Shown here piece after piece: positions 1 to 7,678 of a stretch of 64,000 nucleotides of DNA (its first letter is position 1; the number at the start of each line of letters is the position of its first letter). The stretch spans positions 3,815 to 67,814 of the forward strand of contig DATIWX010000135.1 of the NCBI GenBank assembly GCA_035519135.1, written 5' to 3'. The notes below the pieces were generated by a model, which saw only the letters and a list, made by a program, of their open reading frames with translations, did no database searches and had not been told where the DNA came from. Source of the DNA: VBDM01 sp035519135 (GTDB lineage: Bacteria > Pseudomonadota > Gammaproteobacteria > Burkholderiales > SG8-39). Both the position numbers and the translations under genes were made by a program.

Positions 1-273
1 ACGGCGATTCTCGCCGGCGACGAGGTGAGGGTCACGCTGCGCGGCGCCGGCGAAATCCTTCCGGAGCTGCGCTTGCGGCTGGTCCACGCCACGCGCTCGG
101 GCCGCGACCAGGTCGTGATGCTCAGGCCGTCGGGGCCGGTCTACGCGGGGCGCTTCGTTCATCCGGGCGGGGAGCCGCGGCTGCTGGTGCTCGAGGACGC
201 GGGCTCCAGCTGGCGGCTCACCGGATCGTGGAACGGACGCGACGCGCGCGCCGAGCTGGGACCCGGAGGATAG
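1..273 (+). CDS. FixH-family protein, C-terminal part (cut by window start)
   Basis: The frame is open from the first base, so the N-terminus lies outside the window; 90 residues and a TAG stop are visible. The remainder is a small beta-rich soluble domain ending in LTGSWNGRDAR, the way FixH-family proteins end. FixH is a single-pass membrane protein of the cbb3 cytochrome oxidase assembly cluster (ccoGHIS). The call rests on this domain alone, since the transmembrane segment and upstream genes are not visible. A cbb3 cluster just upstream would suit the oxygen-limitation theme of the rest of the window. It could also be an unrelated periplasmic domain. Confidence 0.55.
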   Translation, partial: TAILAGDEVRVTLRGAGEILPELRLRLVHATRSGRDQVVMLRPSGPVYAGRFVHPGGEPRLLVLEDAGSSWRLTGSWNGRDARAELGPGG

Positions 274-277
274 AGCT

Positions 278-511
278 ATGCAGCGGGCGATCTGGATACT
301 CTGGCCGTCGTTTCTCGTCGCCGCGGCGGCGGAGATGGTGTTCTTCGCCCTGTTCGATCCCGGCGAATTGACCTTCTTCGGGCGGCCGCTGGAGCTGTCG
401 CGCACCGCGGTGTACTCGATCGGGTTCTTCCTGTTCTGGGGTCTTGCCGCGGTTTCGAGCTGGCTGTCCATGTATCTGGCGCGGGGCGGAGAACAGGCGA
501 AGAACCCGTAA
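278..511 (+). CDS. Small two-helix membrane protein
   Basis: This is a 77-residue protein starting four bases after the FixH-like stop, so it is probably co-transcribed and translationally coupled. Two hydrophobic segments are visible, at about residues 5-27 and 45-67, followed by a short polar tail. I recognise no catalytic motif. Short membrane proteins of this size often end cytochrome oxidase assembly operons, and a role there is inferred only from position. The function is unknown. Confidence 0.7.
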   Translation: MQRAIWILWPSFLVAAAAEMVFFALFDPGELTFFGRPLELSRTAVYSIGFFLFWGLAAVSSWLSMYLARGGEQAKNP

Positions 512-620
512 CCAGTTCGGGCCGGTCGATGAATCCGCTCTCAAGTAAGCGCGGCAGCCGGCCGTAAACCCTGTCGTGACCGGTCATCTTGCCAGCAGCG
601 AAGGCGGCTGAAGAGCGTCC

Positions 621-3600
621 ATGCGTCACCGCCTCAGCATACGGATTCAGCTTCTCGCGCTCGCCCTGGCCGCCGTCGTGCCGCTGGCGGGTGCGATGGT
701 CTACGTCATTCTGGACGCCTCGCGCGCGCACCTGCGACAGGCGGAGGACGAGATTCACAATCTCGCCGCGGCCACCGCAAGCGGCATCAGCGCCGTGGTC
801 ATCGAGAACCAGCAGCTCCTTTGGGCCCTTGCCCGGCGGCCTCTCGTGCGCGCGCTCGATCCAAAGCGATGCGATCCGGCCCTTGCCGAGATCCTCAAGC
901 TTCACCAGGACTATTCCAATCTCTTCGTGCGCGACCTGCGTGGCAACAGCGTCTGCTCGTTGCTGCCGAACGTAGTCCCGGCCAGCGTGGCCGTCGCTCT
1001 CCCGTGGTTCAAGGAGACGGTTGCGCTGGGAGGATTCACGGTCGGGGACGTGTCGCACGGACGGGTGAGCGGCCGCTGGGTGTCGGTGTTCGGCTACCCG
1101 CTGGTAGACGACGGGGGCACCGTGATCGGCATGCTCGGCCTGCCGGTGGACCTCCTGCAGCTGCGATATCGCATCTTGTCCGCGGTCCCCGAAGGCATGC
1201 TGGTAGGCGTTGTCGACCGGCAAGGAAAGTTCCTGATTCGCTCGAGCGATCCCGAGCAATGGATCGGCAAGAGCGCGATGAGTCCGGAAGGCATGAAAGA
1301 GGAACGCCACCAAGGCAGCAGGTCGCATTTCGCGACGGGCGTCGACGGGGTCACCCGGTTCTATGCGGTTCGATCGGTCGCCGGAACCGACTGGTTCGTG
1401 TCGGTCGGGGTGCCGAAAGACACGCTCTACGCTCCGGTGTGGCGCCATCTCGCCGCCGCCGTGGCCGTGGTTCTGGGGACGCTGCTGTTTGCCCTGCTGC
1501 TGGTGCGCAGAATCAGCGCGGCGGTGTCGGGACCGATCCGGAACCTGGAAGCGACGACCGAAAAGGTCGCCGCGGGCGACCTTACCGCTCGCGCGTCGAT
1601 CGAAGGCCCGGTCGAAGTCGCCAAGGTCGCGCGGGAACTCAACCACATGCTCGAGGTGCGCGAGCGCGCCGAGAGCGAGTTGCGCCATCTCAACCGCACG
1701 CTCACCGTGCTCAGCGGCTGCAATGAAGCGCTGGTACGCGCGACCGAGGAACGCGAGCTTCTGGAGGAGATGTGCCGCATCCTGGTGGAACGGGGCGGCC
1801 ACGCGCTCGCGTGGATCGGCTTCGCGGAGCACGACGAGGCGAAACGCGTGCGCCCGGCGGCCCGATTCGGCGCGGCTGGGTATCTGGATACCTTCGAAGT
1901 CTCGTGGGGCGAGGGTGAGCTGGGGCGGGGACCCACGGGAACGGCGATTCGCACCGGGCAACCCGTCTTTGTCCGGGATGCGCGGACCGACGAAAGCTTC
2001 CGGCCGTGGCGCGCCAATGCGGAGCGTTTCGGCCTGCGCAGCACCATAGCGCTTCCACTCGGACGCGAGCTGCCCGCGCTCGGCGCGCTGTGCATCTACT
2101 CGGCCGAGCCGAGCCGGTTCAACGACAAGGAGGTCCGGCTGCTCGTGGAGCTGGCGAACGACGTGACCTACGGCATACAGTCGCTGCGCGCCGATGCGCG
2201 GCGCCGCCAGGTCGAGAACGAGGTGAGGCTGCAGGACAGGCGCTTCCGCGCGCTTGTCGAGAACGGCGCCGACGGGATTGCGCTGATCGGCGAAAACGCC
2301 ACGATCCTCTATATGGGGTCGTCGATCACCCGGATACTCGGTTACGCCGTGGAGGAGGTACAAGGCCGCAGCGGATTCGATTTCCTTCATCCCGACGATG
2401 TCGAGGAGGTCGAGAAGTGCATCCAGAAGAGCATCGCGCATCCCGCAAGCGTGGTGGTCGCTACGACGCGCGCGCGGCACAAGGACGGCACCTGGCGCTC
2501 GTTCGAAGTCGCCTTCACCAATCTTCGGGGCGAGCCTTCCGTGGAGGCGATCGTCGCCAACTTCCGCGACATCACGGAGCGCAGGCGCGCCGAGAAATTC
2601 CTGCGCGAGAGCGAAGAGCGCTTCGAGGCCGCCTTCCACGACTCGCCCGCCCCCCTCCTGATCGTGAGCGCCGACGACGGTCGCTATCGCGACGTCAACC
2701 GTGCCTGGCTGGAGCTGTTGCGCTACGAGCGCGCACAGGTCGTCGGGCACTCGTCCGCCGAATTCGGCCTGTGGGTCAATGAAGCCAGGCGCACGGAGAT
2801 GGCTACCGCAGTGCTGCGCGACGGCGCGGTCGATCGCTACGAGGCGGAGCTGAGGCGCGGCGACGGCGAGGTGCGCCTCTGCCTCATTTCCAGTCGCAGC
2901 TTCGAGCACAAAGGCGTGCGAATGCGGCTAGCCTCGGTCTTGGACATCACCGACCAGCGCCGTGCGCAGAAGCAGATGGAGGAGATGAATACGACTCTTG
3001 AGCGCATGGTCGAGCAGCGCACCCGGCAGCTGAAGAGCGCAAACACGGATCTGCACCGGGCGCTCGGGACCTTGCGCTCGGCGCAGGACCAGCTCCTGCA
3101 TTCGGAGAAGATGGCCGCGCTGGGGCGGCTCGTGGCCGGAGTGGCCCACGAGCTCAACACCCCGATCGGAAACGGGCTGCTGGTGGCGAGTGCCTTGAGT
3201 GAGAAGACCGATCGCTTCGTCGCCGAGGCCGCAGCCGGACTGCGCCGCTCGAGCCTCGAGGCCTACGTCGCGCACTCGCGCGAGGCCGCGGACATGCTGA
3301 CCCGCAATCTGCACAAGGCGGCAAGCCTCATCACCAGTTTCAAGCAGGTGGCCGCTGACCAGACCAGCTCTCAGCGCCGCGCCTTCCGGCTGAACGAGGT
3401 CGTCGACGAGGTCCTCTCGACGCATCGCCCGATGCTGCGCAAGACCCCCATCAAGGTCGAGGCGCGCGTCCCCTCGGGCATCGTCATGGACAGCTACCCG
3501 GGGCCGCTCGGGCAGGTCCTGGCCAATCTCATTCACAACGCCATCGTGCACGCGCACGAAGGCCGTCCGCACGGCAGCGTGCTCATCATCGGGCGCAGCC

Positions 3601-3893
3601 TGGAGGGCGACGCGGTGGAGCTCGCGGTTCGCGACGACGGGCACGGTATCGCCGAGGACGATCTGCGGCGCGTGTTCGATCCGTTCTTCACCACCAAGCT
3701 CGGGCGCGGCGGCACCGGGCTCGGATTGCCGATCTGCCACAACCTGGTCACCCAGACTCTGGGGGGGGAAATCCGCATCGAGAGCACGCCCGGAGCCGGA
3801 ACTTCCGTGATCATCAAGCTGCCCCTCAGGGCCCCGGACACCTCCGGCGTGGATGCGAGCGCGCCGGGCACCTACGCCGTCCTGGAGCGATAG
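621..3893 (+). CDS. Hybrid-input sensor histidine kinase (Cache-HAMP-GAF-PAS-PAS-HisKA-HATPase)
   Basis: This 1090-residue protein has a first membrane helix at about 8-28, a periplasmic Cache-like sensor to about 275, and a second helix at about 276-297. HAMP (to about 350), GAF (about 366-520) and two PAS domains (about 538-655 and 660-780) follow, then a coiled coil and a HisKA domain with the phospho-acceptor at His843 in GVAHELNTPIGNG. The ATPase domain shows DDGHGIAEDD and GTGLGLPICHNLV. The HxLNTP pattern is typical of kinases with large sensory arrays. No response regulator gene is adjacent, so the partner is unknown. Its 3' end overlaps the convergent monooxygenase gene by 22 bases. 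Confidence 0.9.
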   Translation: MRHRLSIRIQLLALALAAVVPLAGAMVYVILDASRAHLRQAEDEIHNLAAATASGISAVVIENQQLLWALARRPLVRALDPKRCDPALAEILKLHQDYSNLFVRDLRGNSVCSLLPNVVPASVAVALPWFKETVALGGFTVGDVSHGRVSGRWVSVFGYPLVDDGGTVIGMLGLPVDLLQLRYRILSAVPEGMLVGVVDRQGKFLIRSSDPEQWIGKSAMSPEGMKEERHQGSRSHFATGVDGVTRFYAVRSVAGTDWFVSVGVPKDTLYAPVWRHLAAAVAVVLGTLLFALLLVRRISAAVSGPIRNLEATTEKVAAGDLTARASIEGPVEVAKVARELNHMLEVRERAESELRHLNRTLTVLSGCNEALVRATEERELLEEMCRILVERGGHALAWIGFAEHDEAKRVRPAARFGAAGYLDTFEVSWGEGELGRGPTGTAIRTGQPVFVRDARTDESFRPWRANAERFGLRSTIALPLGRELPALGALCIYSAEPSRFNDKEVRLLVELANDVTYGIQSLRADARRRQVENEVRLQDRRFRALVENGADGIALIGENATILYMGSSITRILGYAVEEVQGRSGFDFLHPDDVEEVEKCIQKSIAHPASVVVATTRARHKDGTWRSFEVAFTNLRGEPSVEAIVANFRDITERRRAEKFLRESEERFEAAFHDSPAPLLIVSADDGRYRDVNRAWLELLRYERAQVVGHSSAEFGLWVNEARRTEMATAVLRDGAVDRYEAELRRGDGEVRLCLISSRSFEHKGVRMRLASVLDITDQRRAQKQMEEMNTTLERMVEQRTRQLKSANTDLHRALGTLRSAQDQLLHSEKMAALGRLVAGVAHELNTPIGNGLLVASALSEKTDRFVAEAAAGLRRSSLEAYVAHSREAADMLTRNLHKAASLITSFKQVAADQTSSQRRAFRLNEVVDEVLSTHRPMLRKTPIKVEARVPSGIVMDSYPGPLGQVLANLIHNAIVHAHEGRPHGSVLIIGRSLEGDAVELAVRDDGHGIAEDDLRRVFDPFFTTKLGRGGTGLGLPICHNLVTQTLGGEIRIESTPGAGTSVIIKLPLRAPDTSGVDASAPGTYAVLER

Positions 3894-5632
3894 CCGGATC
3901 CGGCGGGACGCCCTACCAGGCCTTCCTCTTCGGCCTTGATGCGCAGTGCCAGGACCTTGGAGTAGATCCGGCACTGCGCGAAGCTGCCGCCGATGAACCA
4001 CAGGCCGGCCTGGCCGGTGGGCGTCCACATGTTGCGCAGCTCCTGTTCTTCCTCGTCGATGCCCCACACCGGGCCGACGCGCCGGGCGACCTCCTCGCCG
4101 AACAGCTTGCGCACCAGGTGCTCTAGGCCGAGGTAGCCGGTCGCCAGCACGATGAGATCCGCGCGGAGGGTCTCGCCGCCGCGCAGCCGCGCTCCTGCCG
4201 CGACGAATGCCTCGATGTCGGAGAGCTGCACCAGGCGGATCTTGCGCTCGACGATCAGGTCCGAGCAGCCGACGTTGAAGTAGTAGCCTCCGCCGCGCTG
4301 CCAGTACTTGAACTGCCACCCGGTTTCGTCCTCCGTATCGATCCTGAAGCCGGCGCGGGTCAGGCCATCGAGCAGCGGCTGGTCCAGTTTCCTCGCCTGC
4401 TCGGCCATCATGCTGTGAGAGATTCGAGTCAGCGCCAGCGGCATCGACGCCGTGATCAGGTCGCAGTCCTCGAGCGGCATGCCCTCGCCGTACAGGGTGT
4501 ACGGCAGCTGCGCGCTCGGCTCGATATTGAGGATCAGCGTCGGGCTGCGCTGGACCAGCGCGACCTCGGCGCCGTTGGAGTAAAGGTCCTGCGCGATGTC
4601 GTGGCCGCTGTTGCCCGTGCCGACGACCAGGGCGCTGCGGCCCTCCCATTGCGCGGCGTCGCCGTATTCGTGCGAGTGCATGACGCGCCCGCGGAAATTC
4701 GAAAGGCCCGGCATCTCGGGCACGTTCGGGATGCCGCTGACGCCGGTCGCCATGACGATGTGCCGCGGATGCAGGGTGCGCGTGCCGCCTTCCCGGCGCA
4801 GGACGACGGTCCAGCGCCCTTTTCCCTCGTCGTAGCTGGCGCCGGAAAACTCGCTGCCGGTCCAGAAATCGAGCTCCATGCTCTCGGCGTAGGCTTCGAA
4901 CCAGCCGGCCAGCTTGTCCTTGGGAACGTAGACCGGCCAGTTGGCGGGAAACGGCATGGCGGGAAGGTGGTTGACGTGCACCTGGTTGTGCAGCGTCAGC
5001 GCGTGATAGCGCTTGCGCCAGTTGTCTCCGATGCGGCTTTCGCGATCGACGATGAGCGCATCGACGTTCAACGCTTTCAGGCGGGCGGCAATCGACAGCC
5101 CGGCGTGGCCGCCGCCGACGACCAGCACCGCCGGGTCCCGGTCGGCGTAGGCGGCCGCGGATCTTCTCCGGTCGAGCCAGTTCGGCCCGCGGAAGTCCCG
5201 GGAATACGCTTCGCCGCGCGGCCTGCGGCTGCCGACGCTTTCTTCGAATCCCTTGAGTTCGCCGAGCGCGGTGAGCAGCGTCCAGGCCCGCGCGCTCTCC
5301 GGGCTCAGTCGCACCACGCCGATCCCCCGCCCGCAGACGGTCTCGAAGCGGAAGATCGCCTCGATGACTTCCGTCCCGGCGCGCGTGACGCGGCGCGGCG
5401 GCGTGCGCTGGCGATCGACCTCGAACCCGGACGCGCGCGTGCGCTCGGCGGTGCGCTTCAGAGCATCGAGAATTTCTCCGACGCCGCTCACGGTCTGCAC
5501 CCGCCAGGTGAAGGCGAGCAGGTCGCGCCAGTGCGAGTCGGGCAGGAACAGCGCTTCGAGCGGTTGCGTGTCCGGACCGGAAAGGGCTTTCTCGAATTCC
5601 GCGAGCCAGCGACTGACCGGCGCGTCGTTCAT
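3872..5632 (-). CDS. Flavin-containing monooxygenase with N-terminal NTF2-like domain
   Basis: The 586-residue protein starts at an ATG that overlaps the stop of the small upstream remnant (ATGA). Residues about 15-135 form an NTF2/SnoaL-like alpha-beta domain. An FAD-binding GxGxxG fingerprint (VVGGGHAGLS) follows near residue 168, and a second, NADPH-type one (VVGTGNSGHDIA) near 340. The ATGYLGLEHLV stretch near the C-terminus is the usual ATG motif of this family. Such enzymes are cytoplasmic and oxygenate N, S or carbonyl substrates; the substrate here cannot be told. No FNR-type site precedes it. It is convergent with the kinase gene. Confidence 0.85.
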   Translation of the reverse strand: MNDAPVSRWLAEFEKALSGPDTQPLEALFLPDSHWRDLLAFTWRVQTVSGVGEILDALKRTAERTRASGFEVDRQRTPPRRVTRAGTEVIEAIFRFETVCGRGIGVVRLSPESARAWTLLTALGELKGFEESVGSRRPRGEAYSRDFRGPNWLDRRRSAAAYADRDPAVLVVGGGHAGLSIAARLKALNVDALIVDRESRIGDNWRKRYHALTLHNQVHVNHLPAMPFPANWPVYVPKDKLAGWFEAYAESMELDFWTGSEFSGASYDEGKGRWTVVLRREGGTRTLHPRHIVMATGVSGIPNVPEMPGLSNFRGRVMHSHEYGDAAQWEGRSALVVGTGNSGHDIAQDLYSNGAEVALVQRSPTLILNIEPSAQLPYTLYGEGMPLEDCDLITASMPLALTRISHSMMAEQARKLDQPLLDGLTRAGFRIDTEDETGWQFKYWQRGGGYYFNVGCSDLIVERKIRLVQLSDIEAFVAAGARLRGGETLRADLIVLATGYLGLEHLVRKLFGEEVARRVGPVWGIDEEEQELRNMWTPTGQAGLWFIGGSFAQCRIYSKVLALRIKAEEEGLVGRPAGSGYRSRTA

Positions 5633-5757
5633 AGTTGCGCGACGAGCTCGACGGGCAGCCCGGCGCGAATGGTGTTGTGGACCTCCGCGGCCGCCCCGGT
5701 GCGCACGACGACTTCGTGGGCGCGCTGCGAGTTCCTGACCGTGGCGGAAATCTCCAT
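5629..5757 (-). pseudogene. Internally deleted OsmC-like remnant
   Basis: A 42-codon frame begins MEISATVRNSQRAHEVVVRT, which matches the usual N-terminus of OsmC-like hydroperoxide reductases. It then jumps to AAEVHNTIRAGLPVELVAQL, which resembles the C-terminal end of the same family. The catalytic cysteine core expected between (about 90 residues) is absent, so I infer an in-frame internal deletion. Its TGA overlaps the monooxygenase ATG. It may still be translated as a coupling peptide. The family assignment is from memory of the consensus only. Confidence 0.4.
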
Positions 5758-5783
5758 CGTGAGCTCCATCTCGAGTTGGAACA

Positions 5784-5945
5784 TCAACTGCTCGGGACAT
5801 CTTCGACGCGCAACAGAGCGACGGCCTCGCTGATCGTCTGGGACGCGGCGCTGTACCCTGGGTATCGCATGACTCCGAGGGCGTCGGTACCGAAATAAAG
5901 CAGCGAGGAAAGGATGCCGCAGAGGAGCAAGGCTTTTTGTGCCAT
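5784..5945 (-). pseudogene. Truncated DUF998 membrane protein, N-terminal fragment
   Basis: A 53-codon frame starts MAQKALLLCGILSSLLYFGT and continues through GYSAASQTISE, the standard N-terminus of DUF998 family membrane proteins, which normally run to about 200 residues. After SE the similarity stops and the frame ends within 15 codons, so the other five or so helices are missing. It sits six bases downstream of the 140-residue membrane-protein gene. This break and the OsmC remnant next to it suggest a deletion joining two genes. Confidence 0.6.
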
Positions 5946-5951
5946 CGTTCG

Positions 5952-6374
5952 CTAGGTCGGACCGGCGCCACTCGTCGAGCTCCGCCACAGGCGCGATGTC
6001 GCCGCGCCGGCGACGGCGGAGACCAAGGGCAAGAAATAATCGACGGCGAGCAGAGCCACGGTCATGAGATCAAGGCCAGCGTAGAGAACCCGCTGAGTCA
6101 GCAGTGCGTGAATGACCATCGCAGCCATGGCTGCAACGAGCGCCCACGCTGCGCCGGCGCGCGGCCCCAGGACGCGCCCGAGCAGCAACCCGACCACAAA
6201 AAAGTACAGCAAGGTCGGCGCGACTCGCTCCAGTTCATTCGCAACGAGTCCGATCGGACTGACCGCCCGCTCGCTTGCTGTCGTGACGGCCCACCAGTTC
6301 AGGAGCGCGAAGAAGATCACCGTCCAGCCCACGACCGCCAGCAGGGCGCCGACTAGAGCCTTGGTGTTGCGCAT
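5952..6374 (-). CDS. Small integral membrane protein, possibly cassette-borne
   Basis: A 140-residue protein with four predicted helices (about residues 7-27, 47-68, 75-95 and 103-125) and no recognised motif. Base composition is less GC-rich than the flanking genes. It lies immediately downstream (in its own direction) of a degenerate attC-like site, so it may be the next cassette of a decayed array. The function is unknown, and the downstream neighbour is a broken DUF998 gene. Confidence 0.65.
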   Translation of the reverse strand: MRNTKALVGALLAVVGWTVIFFALLNWWAVTTASERAVSPIGLVANELERVAPTLLYFFVVGLLLGRVLGPRAGAAWALVAAMAAMVIHALLTQRVLYAGLDLMTVALLAVDYFLPLVSAVAGAATSRLWRSSTSGAGPT

Positions 6375-6384
6375 CGCCTGCTCC

Positions 6385-6443
6385 GATCTAGAGTTCGAGT
6401 TCAGCGGCTGCGGAAGGCAGTCCGCCGGAATGAAGGGTTAGTC
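6385..6443 (-). other. Degenerate attC-like recombination site
   Basis: Read on the minus strand the segment opens with GACTAAC and TTCATTCCGGCGG. It closes with GCCGCTGAACTCGAAC followed by a decayed core (TCTAGATC where GTTAGRC is expected). The order R''-L''-spacer-L'-R' and the imperfect palindrome match integron attC sites. The damaged right core suggests it is no longer active. It begins one base after the methyltransferase-like gene's stop, where a cassette attC should sit. Confidence 0.45.
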
Positions 6444-6444
6444 C

Positions 6445-6906
6445 TCAGAGCCACCGACGAACCTTTACCTTGTAAGCCAAGTATTCGTTGCCGAACAGCT
6501 CTGAAAGCACCCTCTCTTCGGGAGCTATTTGGAACCGGCCGATGTACAAGCAGAAAGCCAACGGCCCGAGCAGTGCCCATGCTGAAGACAAGAAGACCGC
6601 CCAGGAAACAAGAACGAACAAGAGGCCGACGTACATCGGGTTCCGTGTAATACGGTAGACCCCAGAGCTGACCAGCGCAGTCGTCGAGTATGGCTTCATT
6701 GGGTTGATTGTCGTTCGCGCTCTGCGGAAGGACAATGCCCCTGCGATATCGAACGCGCCACCTGCCAAAGCCATCGCGATCGCCACGGATTTGCGGATCA
6801 TCGGCGGCAATTCAGGCAAGGGCACGAATGAGGCCACCGACCACATGGCAATCGCGACCGATAGTGCTACCAGCGGCGGTGGGATCTTGAGTTCAAGCGC
6901 GTGCAT
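6445..6906 (-). CDS. Membrane methyltransferase-like protein (isoprenylcysteine carboxyl methyltransferase / PEMT fold)
   Basis: A 153-residue integral membrane protein with about four helices. The C-terminal half carries the family pattern: GVYRITRNPMYVGLLF, then a conserved EER segment (APEERVLSELFGNEYLAYKVKVRRW). These proteins transfer a methyl group from S-adenosylmethionine to lipidic or prenylated acceptors; the acceptor is unknown. The gene is bracketed by attC-like sites, so it is the likely payload of an integron-type cassette. Lower GC than the flanks supports acquisition. Confidence 0.8.
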   Translation of the reverse strand: MHALELKIPPPLVALSVAIAMWSVASFVPLPELPPMIRKSVAIAMALAGGAFDIAGALSFRRARTTINPMKPYSTTALVSSGVYRITRNPMYVGLLFVLVSWAVFLSSAWALLGPLAFCLYIGRFQIAPEERVLSELFGNEYLAYKVKVRRWL

Positions 6907-6921
6907 AGGTACGACCCTAAG

Positions 6922-6989
6922 GCCTAACGCCCAAGCTAAGCCGTGGGCCCGCCGGGGGCGGGACTGTCTGCTTGAGCGCCCTGTTGGGC
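6922..6989 (-). other. Integron attC site (59-base element)
   Basis: The 68-base imperfect palindrome has GCCTAAC at 6922-6928 and GTTGGGC at 6983-6989. The arms GCCTAACGCCCAAGCTAAGC and GCTTGAGCGCCCTGTTGGGC pair with the small interruptions typical of attC. In minus-strand orientation it runs from a GCCCAAC core to a GCGTTAGGC core. It overlaps the last codons of the upstream gene (stop at 6936), as cassette attC sites commonly do. No integrase gene or attI is in the window. Confidence 0.75.
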
Positions 6990-7337
6990 GTAACCAGCTA
7001 GTTGCTGCCTACACATTGCTAACCATAACAGCAGGAAGCCCAGGAGTGCTCCGGCGCTGGCGATGCCAACCGGCCCATTCATGACGAGATACCAGAAGAA
7101 CGGCAGAGTAAGAATGATGACGGCACCCATGACGAGCCGGAGAGACGACGGTCCAAACTTACCAACCGCGCTCAAAAAGCAAAGAAGAAAGAAAGCCAAT
7201 GGAGTTGCCAGAGTAAAAACGACCGCTGGATTTGCACGGCCAGCTCCAAACCCGCTCATGCCGACGATGAAGAGGAACATGGCACCCCACCCAAGCAGGC
7301 CGCAAAAGCTCACCAAACCAACAAGCCATCTCAGCAT
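6936..7337 (-). CDS. Small integral membrane protein of an integron-type cassette
   Basis: The 133-residue frame from the ATG at 7337 (a TTG 15 bases upstream is possible) encodes four hydrophobic segments and a polar C-terminal tail. The tail (QQGAQADSPAPGGPTA) is encoded inside the attC site, showing that gene and recombination site travel together. I recognise no family. Codon use is less GC-biased than in surrounding genes. The function is unknown; unannotated membrane proteins are common in integron cassettes. Confidence 0.65.
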   Translation of the reverse strand: MLRWLVGLVSFCGLLGWGAMFLFIVGMSGFGAGRANPAVVFTLATPLAFFLLCFLSAVGKFGPSSLRLVMGAVIILTLPFFWYLVMNGPVGIASAGALLGFLLLWLAMCRQQLAGYAQQGAQADSPAPGGPTA

Positions 7338-7509
7338 GTCAGTGACGCGCAACAGTAAACAGTAAATAGTCTTCCCAAAACCGGCCTAATCTGGCGTGCC
7401 AGTCTACGCTCGGTGAAGTTGTCCTTCAAACTCACGGGGATGCAAACGCCGTCTTCGAGCTGTGGCCGCGATAGATTGTGCGAGAAGGGTCAAGTGTCTG
7501 TTCTGCCAA

Positions 7510-7567
7510 GGGGTGAAACCCCGCATGACGAAGGCCGGCTGAGGGCGCCGGTTTTCTGGTGCCGGCC
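7510..7567. other. Two hairpins in the dioxygenase upstream region
   Basis: The 340-base gap between the cassette patch and the dioxygenase gene holds a perfect small hairpin (GGGGTGAAACCCC, 7510-7522) and a second inverted repeat (GGCCGGC at 7533-7539 with GCCGGCC at 7561-7567). Neither is followed by a T tract. Both lie upstream of the FNR-type site, so they should not be in the dioxygenase leader. Their role is unknown. I see nothing else between 7353 and 7509. Confidence 0.25.
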
Positions 7568-7588
7568 GGAGCGGGGTGCCGCGGACCT

Positions 7589-7602
7589 TTGATCCAGGTC
7601 AA
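7589..7602. promoter_or_regulatory. FNR/ANR-type site upstream of dioxygenase operon
   Basis: TTGATCCAGGTCAA matches TTGAT-N4-ATCAA with one mismatch. A -10-like TAGGTT lies at 7624-7629, at class II spacing. The dioxygenase ATG is 83 bases from the site centre. Confidence 0.75.
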
Positions 7603-7678
7603 ATGCCGTGCGGGCGGGCACGGTAGGTTTGGCGTAGGTGCCGCGAGACGGCGCGTAGACTTGCGAGGCATTGCCGCC

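Noticed and set aside
276..2909. Long minus-strand open frame antisense to the histidine kinase
   Set aside because: It is a by-product of GC-rich codon use. The plus-strand frame encodes recognisable GAF, PAS and kinase motifs, while the antisense product is Arg/Ala/Pro-rich without any motif.
5629..7340. Active mobile integron platform
   Set aside because: No integrase gene, attI or integron promoter is present; only attC-type sites and cassettes are visible.
7510..7567. Riboswitch upstream of the dioxygenase
   Set aside because: The hairpins lie before the predicted FNR start point, so they would not be in the mRNA leader, and no known riboswitch core was recognised.
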